DNA of 64,000 nt from Ctenosaura bakeri (GCA_948474755.1 CAOLHI010004223.1:1-64000); one strand, 5' to 3'; shown: positions 47,511 through 59,102, numbered from the stretch's first letter. Numbers and translations: made by a program. The notes: generated by a model from the letters alone, not told the origin.

Positions 47511-48701
47511 CAGTGATGTAGACTCGAGTCGATTGACTCAGACTCAAATTAGACTTAAGTCACTTCAGTGACTTGACTTGGCCCCTTTTCGCACGCAGTT
47601 TCTGTAGCGCGAGGGCCCCTTGAGCGTCACGTGAATGGGAGTGTTGGTCCGTACGACACACTCCCATTCACGCGACGCTCACGAGCCTAAAGCAGGACGC
47701 GCATGCATTTTATTATTTTCGGTTGTGAGCTGAAATACTGCGCGGTCGTGCAATGCTCCTAGGGCCCTCGCGCACTTACCTGCCATGTGGTGCGTCAGAT
47801 GAGCAGGCTGGTCATGCTTCCTCCCCCAGTGCGGCCTACAGCTCCCAGGCTGCGCTGAGGAAGGAAGGGGCGAGGCGTTCGTGCGACGCTCGCGCGACCA
47901 GCAAACAGCTGTGGGAGGCAGAAGGGCTGCCGTGAGTGGCTTGCACAAATGGCTGCTCGCGCAAGCGCCGCCCCCCACCACCGCGACGAAGGTAAGGTGC
48001 AAAAAGGGTCTTGGACTTGACTTGGCAAAAATTACACATTGATTCGACTTGACTCAACACTTGCATATTTTTAGTGACTGACTTGCTGCCCTTGGTTCAG
48101 TAACATAACACATTCATCCAGAAACCTTACAACTTACTGATCACATGACAATCTGTCTGAAGCCCAAAGTGTGAACACATTTCTCAGAGGGAACAACAAA
48201 TGGGTCAGGCAATGGGCTCGAGGTGGGGTTGAGGTCTGTTCAGAAGCCTGTCACTACTACATATAGGAGGAGCTTTCTAAAACCTTTCCTAAGAGCAGAA
48301 GGCAAGGCTCATGCCCAGAGTGCAGGGCGCATATCTCGGAGGGAAATACCAAATGTGCTAGGCAATGGGCTTGAGGAGGAAGGATCCTTCTTTCTAAAGC
48401 TCTTGAAGCTTCAATAATAGGGAATAAGAAGGCTCCTATTCCCCACTTCTGAAAAAGCCTCCAGCTTTGCCAATGGGAAGTAAGAAGGCTCCCATTCCCC
48501 ACTTCTGAAGCTGCAGATGGCAAAATCTCAAAAGTGGAAGGCTGACTCTGCTTAAATAGTTAGAACTGACTTTATTTGACTCTGTCCAGAAATTCTGGAA
48601 CACAAGTTGGGGTATAAAGTTGATTCCCAGACTTGAGACTCGACTTGAGACTTAAAGGTAGAGACTTGAGACTTGGATTAAAAGACTTAAATACATCACT
48701 G
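47511..48701. mobile_element. hAT-like non-autonomous element hosting a nested MITE
   Basis: Left end CAGTGATGTAGACTCGAGTC and right end GACTTAAATACATCACTG share the inverted terminus CAGTGATGTA, the CAGNG...CNCTG form typical of hAT elements. The 8-bp flanks ATAAAAGA and GTGAAAGA match at six of eight positions, suggesting a decayed target duplication. Subterminal zones are rich in GACTTGA-type motifs. A GC-rich MITE (47581-48010) is inserted inside. No transposase is visible. Confidence 0.65.
47581..48010. mobile_element. GC-rich MITE (family B), nested in hAT-like element, TSD TTG
   Basis: Inverted in orientation relative to 53469-53897 and closely related to it. Termini GCCCCTTTTCGCACGCAG and GGTAAGGTGCAAAAAGGGTC, flanked by TTG at 47578-47580 and 48011-48013. 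A subterminal inverted repeat (about 47619-47686) pairs GAGCGTCACGTGAATGGGAG with its complement. The frames within it on either strand are incidental. Confidence 0.85.
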
Positions 48702-49045
48702 GTGAAAGATAACTTGGAGACTTCGCTCAAACCAAATAAGTAGCTACCAGTTTGAATTCTTGTAGAAGAAGAAATCATTGAAGATCATGCAGAAAGGTCC
48801 CCTTCTCTGTCCCGCCACCTTCTCAGGCTTATTTAGTGGGAAAAAAAGGAGAGGGCCTTGTTGGTGGCTGCTCCCTGAGTTTGGAACTCTCTCCCTAGAG
48901 AGGCCAGGATGGTTCTGTCCTTGTTCTCCTTATACCAGCAAGTTAAAACATCCTTATGCTTTCAGGCTGTTTGGGATGGGCTTTTAATTGTGTCCTGTGC
49001 TATTTTATGGTTAGTATATAGTTTCTTTTTTCCTTTTAAATAGAG

Positions 49046-49265
49046 AGCCAATGTTTGAGTATTGAACTATAGACTATCGAGATCTGGATCCCCACTTGGT
49101 CATGGAAGCTCTCTGAGTGACCTTGGGGAAGTCATACTCTCTCAGCCTCAAGGGCAGGCAAAGGCAAACTTCTGAGCGAATCTTGCTAACAAAACCCTGT
49201 GACAGGTTTGCCTTAGGGCCACAATAAATGAGAAATAACCTGAAGGCACACACTACCAACAACAA
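49046..49265 (+). mobile_element. tRNA-derived SINE, plus orientation
   Basis: Landmarks are GGTCATGGAAGCTCTCTGAG, CATACTCTCTCAGCCTCAAG, CCTTAGGGCCACAATAAATG and CTGAAGGCACACACTACCAA. Inserted in the LINE tail. Confidence 0.85.
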
Positions 49266-49335
49266 CATAGTTTTTCAAAATTAATTTTAATGTTTTCAGG
49301 TTCATTGATTGCCTTTTAAATAACTTTTATATTTA

Positions 49336-49718
49336 TAGTCATCCCTCCACATTTGGTATGGTTAGGGGCACAGGACCCCTGTGAAAGTTGAAAAACTGTG
49401 AATAACTCTAGGCCCTCCTAAACAGTATTTAACACACAAAAAAGTGTGGTCACCATATTCAACCCACTGCGGATTCCTCTGGCATCAGGGTTCCTTCACA
49501 AGGCAAAAGTGGGTGGGCTGGTGGGGCTGACTGCCACCTGCACTGCTACCCCACACCATTTTTAATAGGGACTTACAAGCCTTGTTTGCACTTTCTCAGT
49601 CTCACGAGGCTTGCAATCCCTATTAAAAATGGCATGGGGGGCAGCAGAGCTGACAGCAAATAATCTGTGAACAATCAAATCTGCAAAAATGAAACCCGCA
49701 AATGTGGAGAACTGACTG
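49336..49718. mobile_element. Tigger/pogo-like non-autonomous DNA element
   Basis: Left end TAGTCATCCCTCCACATTTG and right end CAAATGTGGAGAACTGACTG are inverted, flanked by TA. Subterminal GGGGCACAGGACCCCTGTGA is the block that recalls Tigger/MER2 elements. Confidence 0.78.
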
Positions 49719-49815
49719 TATACGTTTACTGATGCTTTTAATCTGTATTATTTTAAAATATATTATTATATATTGCTTTGGGTGCCATTACTGGGAGAAA
49801 AGGGGGATATAAATG

Positions 49816-49905
49816 AATATAATAATAATAATACAAATACAATAATAATACAATAATACAATTGTAATACAAATGAATATAATACAATACAATAATAATA
49901 AGCAA
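49816..49905. repeat. (AAT/ATAC)n-type microsatellite
   Basis: An irregular AATAATAATACAAATACAAT-type array follows directly on the LINE tail and probably grew from it. Confidence 0.8.
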
Positions 49906-50066
49906 CTTACAATCTCATCTGAAGGGGACGAGGTAAATTCGTAGAGAAGGAAGTGATACAGCCAAGGAGTCACGACCAAGAAAGCCCTGTTTCCTCTGTC
50001 AGGTAACTTGAATGAACTTACCAGAGGGAATATGGTGTATGAGCAGAGCCTCCAGTGTAAATCTTA

Positions 50067-50254
50067 GGCCATTTCCGCACTACACTCTTATAGCGCGATT
50101 ATTCCACTTTCAACCTCCCATGGAATCCTGGGGTTTGCAGTTCCCGCAAATGTGGAGAACTGACTGTAAACTGACTGGAACTGCAAACCCCAGGATTCCA
50201 TAGGAGGTTGAAAGTGGAATAATCACGCTATAAGAGTGTAGTGCGGAAATGGCC
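50067..50254. mobile_element. Palindromic MITE family A with foreign loop
   Basis: Termini GGCCATTTCCGCACTACAC and GTAGTGCGGAAATGGCC, with TTA on the left and TTT on the right. The loop (50143-50168) is a 26-bp block identical to the right end of the Tigger-like element at 49695-49720, unlike the GC-rich centre of other copies. Confidence 0.9.
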
Positions 50255-50741
50255 TTTATATGTAGAAAAGCACATAATGGTGGGGAGGGTCCTTCCAATG
50301 CACCAGCATTTCAAATGGAACTTGGAAATGTGCCGAAAACTAGACTGGCATTATATGTTCTGAACTTCTGGCTGCTGCCAGGTCTCTTTGCCTGTTCTGT
50401 TAAAGGGTTGAAAGGTTATGAGTTTAAGGGCAAAGAACCTACAAAACTTCCAGACTTGCCATTCCCCAAAGGCCAGGGTTCAAAACCTGTTGTCATGAAG
50501 TTCCACCTTGTTATCTTCACAACAGTTTTGTGAGGCAGATTGAATTGAGGACCAGGGTAGATCACAGCTCCAAAAAGTTGCTTTAAAAGAAAAAAAAAAT
50601 GAAATTGCTCAGAATTTCCTACTTATTATGGTGGAGATAATCTCTTTGGTTGGAACAATCTCTGTTTTGAACATTATGCTAGTTTTTTCCTGCTTCTTAT
50701 CCAAATCTGCTAGTTAGATGAAGCAAAATGGCCTAACTAGA

Positions 50742-50938
50742 GGCCTTTCTGCACTACACTGTTATAGTGCTATGATTCCACTTTCAACCTCCTGTGGAAT
50801 TCTGGAATTTGCAGTTTCCTGAGGTCAAAGAGCTCTCTGGCTGAGAATTCTCAAGACCCTTCCCTAAACTGCAAACCCCAGGATTCCATAGGTTGAAAGC
50901 GGAATCATCGCACTATAACAGTGCAGTGTGGAAAGGCC
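50742..50938. mobile_element. Palindromic MITE family A, complete
   Basis: From GGCCTTTCTGCACTACACTG to CAGTGTGGAAAGGCC. Both termini read CCTTTC/GAAAGG where other copies have CCATTTC, an intermediate form toward the GC-rich family's terminus. Confidence 0.87.
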
Positions 50939-52262
50939 CTAGGAAGAGCACTGTTCTCTTACTACAGCTCCCAGAATCCACAGTTTTGGAGTTGTAGCCT
51001 GGAAAAAGTAACATATCCAAACCCTTTAACTGGATATGAGAGGCATACGGGGTGTTTAAAAAACATCCAAAAGTTTACCAGAGTTACAGTGGACTCTAAA
51101 TCTGAGTGAAGTTACAGGGAAAAGAATGTCCTTAATGTTTTTCCCCCCACTGAGGGCCATTACTGTGCTCAAAATCTCTTCTTCTGCCCACACAATAAGT
51201 TAAAAGGTATTAAAATAAATAATAAATCAACTTCATTATCAATAATAATTATAAATAATTTATAGATAGAGAAATTATAAATAGAAACATTAAGATAAAT
51301 ACTAAATAATTGATATCCTGCTTCAGGAAGAAAAAACTACTCGAGGGAAGCGATTTTTTTTTTAATGATCAAACAGTCCAGGGGAAATTGGTTAAACACA
51401 CTTTCTCTGCAGAGGTCAATTCTGGAGTGCAAAGCAGATGCACTAAAAAAAAAAAGTTACAAAACTTTGTTTTTTAAAAAGAAAAAGACAGTTCCTATGT
51501 CATGTCTAGCTTGACTTTAAAAGGCATTGATTTCTCCCAAGCAGCCAGCCAAACATCTTCACTCCCGTGGAGGGATTGGGACCTGCTCATACCTGATTTG
51601 CTGTGCAAACAACATTTGGAAGTTATCAAAAAAAAGATCATTCTTTTTTCTTGCTAACTGTAAATAGTGTGGAACAGGAATGATGTTTTAAGGCTGGTTG
51701 AATCATCTGACATGCATTTCCTGAGAGAAGAGGTATACACAAATTTTGGCTGGCGATTCTTTTGGAAGCGAGAACTCCAAATGATAATAATGATAATGAA
51801 AAAACACATGTCAGATCTGCAATTACTGGAACAGCCTATTCATCAGAACAGATTCATTTTTTTTTTTTTGCATCTCTCAGTCGGGAGGGCCAAGAATTCA
51901 AGAGAATTCTTTGAAAATGGGCATCTGATTATTCTTTTTAAAAAACAGAGTGTGTGAGGTGCTCTGGGTAGTGATATTCTTTGATAAAGCCCTCTAGCTT
52001 AATAAAACATCCTTTTTTTCCCATACAGTCTGCCAAACAAACAGAGTTCAGGTCATTAAACTTAACGGAGTTCATTAGCCAACCTCATTGCTTCCCTGAG
52101 TCTGGGTAACTCAAAAAGCTTTTGCAAGCCACAATCTGGGCCAAAAGGGGGATTTGATGATGGTTGATCTAAACAGCAGCAGTAGCAACCTTTTGTTCCC
52201 CTTTCTCTTGCAGAAGAAGTTTGGGAGAACTTTCAGCTTCTGAGTAGATAGCAAGGTAGGTA
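50939..52262. other. Intergenic spacer, AT-rich, no gene
   Basis: An ACTACAGCTCCCAGAATCC fragment lies at about 50962, and an A+T-rich AATAAATAATAAAT-type stretch at 51215-51310. No RNA or coding feature is recognised. Confidence 0.5.
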
Positions 52263-52336
52263 GGCTGGATTTCAGAAAGATATCAAATACTTCAGCTATG
52301 GCTGGATTTCAGAAAGATATCAAATACTTCAGCTAT
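52263..52336. repeat. Perfect tandem duplication, 37-bp unit
   Basis: Two identical 37-bp units (52263-52299 and 52300-52336), beginning GGCTGGATTTCAGAAAGATA. The lack of differences suggests a recent event or an assembly artefact. Confidence 0.95.
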
Positions 52337-53468
52337 AGTTGGGACTGCCAGGTCTCACGGCCTTGAATCACTTCTCAAGGTGAGAAGGAGAAATCTTAGG
52401 GTAAGAACGCTGCCTTGAAAGGTGTATGTATATGGACTCTCCTCACTGATTGGACTCAGATTTTTTTTAAAAAAAATTTGAATGGTACATTCTTTGTAAC
52501 TGTGATTGATGCTTAATACAAAATACTTAATGACGTCACTATGACCCATCCCCATGACACCATCTGGGTCCACTCCTGGGTCTCTGGTTTTGGCTCTGAC
52601 ACTTCAGGGATAATTGTGACCTGGCAACACTAGCTACAGCGGTCTCCCTGCCAAATCTTTAAGTCAAAGCCAAAACTATTTTGTCTATGATTATGGTTAA
52701 TTGACCATGAAACCCACTCTGGGTAATAAAAATAAGCCTTTATTTTGTGATTTATGTGCAAATTTATTCCACCAGGGTGGAAATCATGCAGACTTCCAGG
52801 TATCGATCAATTGCAGTTCCCAGCATTCTTTATCAGTGGCTTGGCTACCTAGGGCTGCTGGGAGAAGCAGTCCAGCAATACCTGGAGGACAGTATGATTC
52901 CTGACTATATATTTCATGGGGGGCAGGTGGGCTGAGTACTAAAGGACACATATCACCTCTTAAGCTAGTTGGAAAATCTTTCATCTAGGACATATGAAAA
53001 TTTCATTTTATTTCCGTTTTAAGAAGATTGTACAATATTCATAAATTTCCTCATAACTAAGATGGAAAGAACCTGAGATTTTTGAAAATAGAATCTGGAA
53101 GTAATCAAAATGGACAATTCTGTCTATCAGAAGACAAAACATTGTGTGCTTCATAATCTGAGTTCTCTCTCTATGCATTTAACCATGTTTTTGGTGTAAA
53201 ATTAGGGTTGCCACCTCTCCTTTTTTCTGAGATGCATGTTTAACACTTACATGAAAGGCACATGTCTAGAAAGAGTGGATCCGTCCATGTTGGAAATAGC
53301 TGAACCTATTGAATTTGACTGGTGTAAATGGAAAGTGGTGAAGAATTTTGTTTAAGTTCATTTTGGCAGAATTTGCCAAAATTTGCAATGGAAAGATTTT
53401 TTTTAAAAAAAATGAATGTCAAGAATGGATTTTTTTTTTTAAAATGAATGTGGGAGAAGTGAAACTAA
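52337..53468. other. Intergenic spacer, no gene
   Basis: No feature that I can support beyond a weak, repeat-like GACTGCCAGGTCTCACGG block at 52343 that echoes GGTTGCCAGGTCAGGACT at 29587. Confidence 0.4.
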
Positions 53469-53897
53469 GGCCCTTTTTGCACCTTACCTTCATCTCGGCA
53501 GTGGGGAGCGGCGCTCACGCGAACAGCCGTTTGCGCGAGCCGCTCACGGCAGCCCTTCTGCCTCCCGCAGCGGCTTGCCGGTTGCGCAACCATCGCGCTA
53601 GCCCCCCGCCCCTTCCTTTCACAGTGCAGCCTGGGAGCTGTAGGCTGCGCTGGGGAAGAAGTGCGACCAGGCCGGCTTGTTCAGCGCACTGCACACAGGT
53701 AAGTGCGCGAGGGCCCTGCGAGCATTGCGCGACTGCACAGTATTTTCGGCTTAGAGCCGAAAATAAAAAATGCGTGCATGGCCCGCTTTAGGCTCATGAG
53801 TGTCGCGTGAGTGGGAGTGCGTTGTACGGACCGACGCTCCCATTCATGCGACGCTCAAGGGGCCCTCGCGCATAAAAAACTGCATGCCAAAAGGGCC
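53469..53897. mobile_element. GC-rich MITE (family B), complete, TSD TAA
   Basis: Termini GGCCCTTTTTGCACCTTACC and GCATGCCAAAAGGGCC, flanked by TAA at 53466-53468 and 53898-53900. Opposite orientation to 47581-48010. It shares its subterminal hairpin (TGGGAGTGCG...GACGCTCCCA region). Confidence 0.9.
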
Positions 53898-53900
53898 TAA

Positions 53901-56690
53901 GTTTTCCATTCTCACTTCCAATCTTGATTCTAGTATAAAATTATGGGTGAATAGAAGATTGCTAATGTGTTAGTTACTCCACTCATGGCATATAGATGGA
54001 ATAACGTATTGCAGGTGGCTTAGACAGGATGCAGTACTGAAAGAAAACATGTTTACATCTTGTTAGTGATAGAAACCTCCAGCCTCCTTTCCAGTATGTG
54101 TCATATTGAACAGAATCATCCAAAGCTGGCTGTTCCTTCTACTTGATCTGCACTGGATAATTGGAACTTCTTTTGAGATGGGCCTGTTTGATCAGCTTCC
54201 AATTCTGTGCTGCTCTATAGTTGTCCTGATGGCCTGCAAAATGTTGATACTTTCCGCAGAAGCCAGTTTAGAAGTTCCCAGTTTGTCACAGAATGAGCAA
54301 AGAGGCATGTGGTGGGGGGCAATGGGTGGAAAATAACGTTTATAACATACAATAGAAGGTTTGCATATTACATACCTATGGCCTGGAAAAAGCTTTCAAG
54401 ATTTCAAGAGAAAATCTGGATTTTTGTAACTACGAAGTTTAACTGTATGGCTGGATATGAGTTCTTCTTCCCTCTTGTGCTCATTTCCATGTGTCTTTCC
54501 TCAGCAATCATGTTAGTTATATTGCTTTATTTTGCAGAAACCTGGGTTGGAATCTCATTGGTGTCATACATCTGTGTAAGTTCCCTCACACATGTAGTTG
54601 TACTGCTTTGGCCCTTGTACAATGAACATATTCATAACTGTTTCACATGGCTGAAATCCCATTATTAATCCCAACTTGACCAGAGCCATTTGATCAACTG
54701 GATTTACTTACATGTTGACTCAATCAGTTGAGTTACTCTCTTAGGAAGTAAATTTGGCCTGTAACAGGAATGGAGCACACCTGGCATGAAGTCATGGTTG
54801 GACACACTGAAATCCATGGGATTTCAGTTAGTCATGACCTAAGTCTCATAGATATCTAGACAACATTGGTTATCAGTATGCCACATGCTTGTATGTTGCA
54901 AGAACGGCAAGGTCCTCAATCCACTGAATAACAGGAGGTGACAATTTATCTGTCCAGTGTTGCAACAGAATCCTTTTAGCCATCAAGGGAGTTCAGACAA
55001 CCCATTTCTGCAAAGCGTTAAATAATTTAAAAGCAAATGTGCACTTCTACATTTCAAAGATTGCTCCCATGTTACACTGGTAGAGATTACGGCTACTGAA
55101 AGTCACAGTTTTGGAATATGAATCCACTTGCCAGGTGTAAATGTTTCCTTGTCTCATTTTGGTAAGTGAAAATATTATGTGCAGTACACTAATTCAAGCT
55201 GTAAAATCCAACTTTACAGCCTATAATCTATGACTCAGAGACTTTATGAATAGATAAAAGGAAATACTCGGCATAGCACATAATTAAACAATGGATTATG
55301 TTTAATTATGTTTAAAGATGGGTTGATGGCCCCCAGCTTGGACCATGGGAATCAGCCAAACTTCAAGAGGATGAGGCTATCACAGGCTAGTAATATGATG
55401 GGTGGTTGTTATTTCCACCAACCAAGGCAGGAGAATTCTGAATATCAGAGGCAGCAGACACATGAGCCAAAAGGTGCCATTGTGCTCATGTCTTGGTCTT
55501 GGTTTTCCCAAAGTTATCAGGCAAGAGAATGCTGGAGTAGCTAAGCATTTGACCTGATCCAAGTCTTAATGCCTTGCAGAAAGACAACATATAAATCAGG
55601 GGAAGGAATCATGTGAATCTCCAGATGTTCTTCACTCCCATCAACCCTGATTCAGTTAGCTAATGGTGAAGAATGCTGGGCGTTGGAGTCCAACCACATC
55701 TGAAGGCCCATGTGACTCCAACTTCTTTAGGAATAATTATCTTAAAATATAAAATGAGCCTTATGTGTCATAAGTGCTTTAAGTGTTTAGGAAATCTTGT
55801 AAGCCTTTTAGCTGATTATGAGGACAGTGAGATCATGCTGGCATCACAGAAAATTAATGCATAACTCAATGAATACTTCCTTTGCTGTCTGCAATAAAAT
55901 GAAATTGGTTGTATCGGTTTCAAGCAAAGAAAAATTTTCAATCTTGCATTTCTTTCCAAAAATGTGCTTAATTTGATTCTTTGTCTGGCTTCTATCACTT
56001 GGGGTGTGTGTGTGTGTGTGTGTTTGGAAAAATTGGTCAATAGTATTGTCTGTTTCCTCTGCTGATATCAGCATGGAAGGATGGTGTTGGTGACTTCTGG
56101 AAGAGGTTACTAGAGGGCTGAGATTCCTCTGGGCTGTATTTCATATCTACATGTACACTTTTATTTTCAGTTCATAGAGATAGCTGTCATATAATGTGTC
56201 AATCATGGCTAAATTCAGATAATTCCAAGCTGATTGGAGATGATGGGAGTCGTAGTCCAAACATCTAAAGGATCTTGGGCTGGGAAAGTGTGATTTAAAG
56301 AGATTATCTTGTGGATATTCTGCATCAAACATATACACTGCAGGAGATTTGGCAACGAGTAAATGGATTTGAGGATTATTTGGGTTATACATTCTTAAAG
56401 TATGCGCATACTTGGTTAAAAAAACATGCTAGATCCTAACTGATTCTCTCTTCACCTCAGGATACTATGTTTTTGTGAGGAAGCCAGAGGTGATTCTAAC
56501 TCCTAATTTTCAGCAACATGGCAAACTACAATTCCCGGCATTCATTAGGACAAGTCATAGCAAGTGGTTTTGCTGTTGAAGAGAATGTTTTCCACACATA
56601 ATCTGAAACTACACCAATAGTGCTAATACATCTGGAAGATATCTTTGGTTTAAAAATAGTACCCACTCCATTGTGTGTGTGTGTATACAT
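53901..56690. other. Intergenic spacer, no gene
   Basis: A (TG)n microsatellite lies at about 56003-56022, and ACTACAATTCCCGGCATTC at 56525. Frames at 54106-54336, 54309-54668 and 55308-55544 show no recognisable domain or splice context. Confidence 0.45.
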
Positions 56691-56902
56691 CTTCAAGTCA
56701 CCTGTCAACTTACGGAGACCCTATAAATTAACAGGATTTCCTTAAGCAAGGAACACTCAGAGGTGGTTTATTATTGCTTTTCTCTGAAATATAGCTTACA
56801 GCATTTGGTATTTTAATGTACCCCCATCCAGGTATTAACCAAGTCTGATTCCACTTAGCTTCCAAGGTCATATGAGATGTGCTGCTTTCAGGTATTTAGG
56901 CC
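56691..56902 (-). mobile_element. 5S rRNA-derived SINE, minus orientation
   Basis: Same order as 7983-8202: the tail region comes first on the plus strand (CTTCAAGTCACCTGTCAACT), then GAACACTCAGAGGTGG, then the reversed 5S-like head (CATCCAGGTATTAACCAAGT, CTTAGCTTCCAAGGTC). It ends with TATTTAGGCC. Confidence 0.75.
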
Positions 56903-57654
56903 TCCACATCCCAACTATCAACTCATTTAAAAAATCATTTAAGCAATGTGCAACTGAGATGCTATGTATCATCACATAGGAAAACCTCACTGTATAGAGC
57001 AGCCCTGTACATTGACCTCAATAGAGTTTATTTCCAGGTGAATGCATGTAGGACTGCATTTCTTTCCAGAAGCTCAGACCTAGTCTGATGACTGGCTCTT
57101 CAGATGTTGTTGGACTGCAACTCCCAGCATTCTTCAGTATTGGCTGTGCTGACTATAGTGAAGGGGGTTGCAGTCCCACAAAACCAAGAAACCTCACAAT
57201 TTTGCATACCTACTGTAGACATCTTGTTGCCTGAGACAAAAAAACAAGATGGCGCTCCTTCCCCACTCTATGTCCAGAACTTGGCTACTGAACCTCATTT
57301 CTCCATGGATGATAGGAAAACATGTCCCACCACACCTGAGGCAGCAAACAAATCTAAGCGGCTTCACATTTGGTTGTGTGAAATATACAGCTCTGTCCTA
57401 AAACAGGAGGGAACAGCTAGATTATTCATGAGGAACAACTAGGAGCTTGTGAGTATTACCTCCCACTACCTTCTACCCAAAGCAGTCACTGGATTCTGTC
57501 TAATGGTAAGGCCAGCCTTGTCAAAGAAGAGTACTACACCCTAGAATTTTAGGTGCATGAAATTCCACTTGTTCCCTTGTTAAATGCTGTCATATCTCAT
57601 TGGTCTCTCTGTTCCTAATCTTGCTTCTCCTGAGGCTCTTTTGTACAATACAAG

Positions 57655-57834
57655 TATAACTCTGTGATTCCACTTTACTTTCCATGGCTCTATTTTCTGG
57701 AATTTCGGCCTTTGCACTTTGGGAAGGATTGCTTGGAATTCTCAGCCTGAGACCTCTAGTGCCTCAATAGACTAGATGTTCCAGGATTTCCTGGGATGTT
57801 ACCGTAGCAGTTGAAGTGGAATCATAGTGCTATA
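57655..57834. mobile_element. Decayed palindromic MITE, family A-like
   Basis: Inverted blocks CTCTGTGATTCCACTTTACT and GAAGTGGAATCATAGTGCTA recall family A arms, but the termini are lost and the interior has diverged. It directly abuts the Tigger-like fragment that follows. Confidence 0.55.
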
Positions 57835-57965
57835 CAGTCAGTCCTCCACATACAACCGTGTGGGTTATACCACCACAGAATGGATGTGGTGGATCTCATT
57901 TCAGTGTGAATCCTGCACCCAAACATAACTCTTGAATTGGCGCATCAAGGTTAATAAACGCAGAT
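57835..57965. mobile_element. Tigger/pogo-like element, left-end fragment
   Basis: CAGTCAGTCCTCCACATACA preceded by TA matches the terminus of the copies at 21427, 45551 and 49336. The right end is not found. Confidence 0.55.
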
Positions 57966-58822
57966 TCTAGCTTGGATCTCACTTGGACCAGGATTGGCTG
58001 TGTGTTCAAATCTTTGCTCTGTAATGTGTGAACATGACCTGGTATTCAACTCAACAGGGGGAGGAAATACCTCTGAGCTTAGGCAGGAGGACAATAAAAA
58101 AAAAACACCCAAAACCTTATTGGTTTAATTTCAAGTGGCTGGTTAACAGTTGAGCTTTCCAAGCCGGAAATGATAAGACAGACGCTAATGAAGAGAAGGG
58201 AGACAGAAGGCAGCCCGACGCACTTCAAATCCATCTCTGGCTGTCTCCAAATAACATAACATCCTTTTGGCTCCCGTCTTTGGCTTGTCGATGCGCCTTT
58301 CCTGGGGTGCAGGAAAACTCCAAAGGCCTGGCCACAAACACAACACAGTTCTGGGAGAAAACCGCCGAGTCAGAGCAAACAGAGGAACTTTAATGAGAGG
58401 GGAAAGGAAGGACAGGGCGAAAGAGCGCGCGCAGAGCAGCCCTGGAGGAGGACGAAGGGCAAACCCGGCTGCCAGGAAGGCAGGAAAAAGGAAAGCAGAC
58501 GCAGCAGCCGGTCTCCTCTCCCTCCCTCTCTCTCCAAAGAGTTGGAAAAGTCAGCGGAATCCGGGGCGGTTTTCCCTGCGCCGCTGCGCCGCCTCTTTCA
58601 AGCGCGCCACGGAATCCCCGGAGCGAACCGGCGAGCGCTCGGCAAGTGGCTTCAGGAGGGCAGGTCCAAGAAGAGCCTGGGAGGCGCCTCCCCTTCGAAA
58701 GGAAAAAGGAGCGGGGGAGAAGGAGGAGGGGAAAAAAAAAAGAAGAAAGGGAAAGAAACTCTGGTTACAAACCCTTGGCTCTGTTTTGAAAAAAAAAAAA
58801 GAATTGGCACATGACAGCCACA

Positions 58823-58830
58823 TATATAAA
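58823..58830 (+). promoter_or_regulatory. TATA box of ADAMTS15
   Basis: TATATAAA lies 280 bp upstream of the start codon. If used, transcription starts near 58853 with a 5' UTR of about 250 nt. An in-frame TTG-initiated extension upstream of the ATG is not needed. Confidence 0.6.
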
Positions 58831-59102
58831 GCCCCAACAAGTCCGAGGCCTTTTTTTTGCAAAGGCAGGTAGGGTAAGCGGCGGGAGGGGGGTCCGATCG
58901 GAGAGAGGGAGAGATGCCCCTTTAAGCCAGAGTTGGAGGAGAGTCGAAGGAGCGTCCGGGCTTGGAGGGCTGCCTCCTGGAGCTCGCCTTCTCGCCGGCC
59001 AGGGTGCCTTTCGTCCCGCGTGGTGGCGGCGGATGTGCGCCTGACCCCCGACCGGCTCGCCTCCTCGCCTCCTCGCCTCGCCTCGCCCTTCCCTCGCGAG
59101 CC

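Larger units (their letters stand above)
48776..49815 (+). mobile_element. LINE 3' end split by a SINE and a Tigger-like element
   Basis: 48776-49045 resembles the 3' coding end/UTR of an L2- or CR1-type LINE (blocks GAGGGCCTTGTTGGTGGCTG, TGGAACTCTCTCCCTAGAGA). It seems to resume at 49266-49333 and 49721-49815, ending in a GATATAAATGAATATAATAA-type tail. Two later insertions interrupt it. The family assignment is by eye and tentative. Confidence 0.5.

Noticed and set aside
58267..58872. 201-codon plus-strand frame upstream of ADAMTS15
   Set aside because: Lys/Arg-rich low-complexity translation in the promoter CpG island, overlapping the TATA box. No homology recognised.
58962..59102. 47-residue N-terminal extension of ADAMTS15
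   Set aside because: It begins at TTG. The ATG at 59103 has a better context and is followed directly by a signal peptide.
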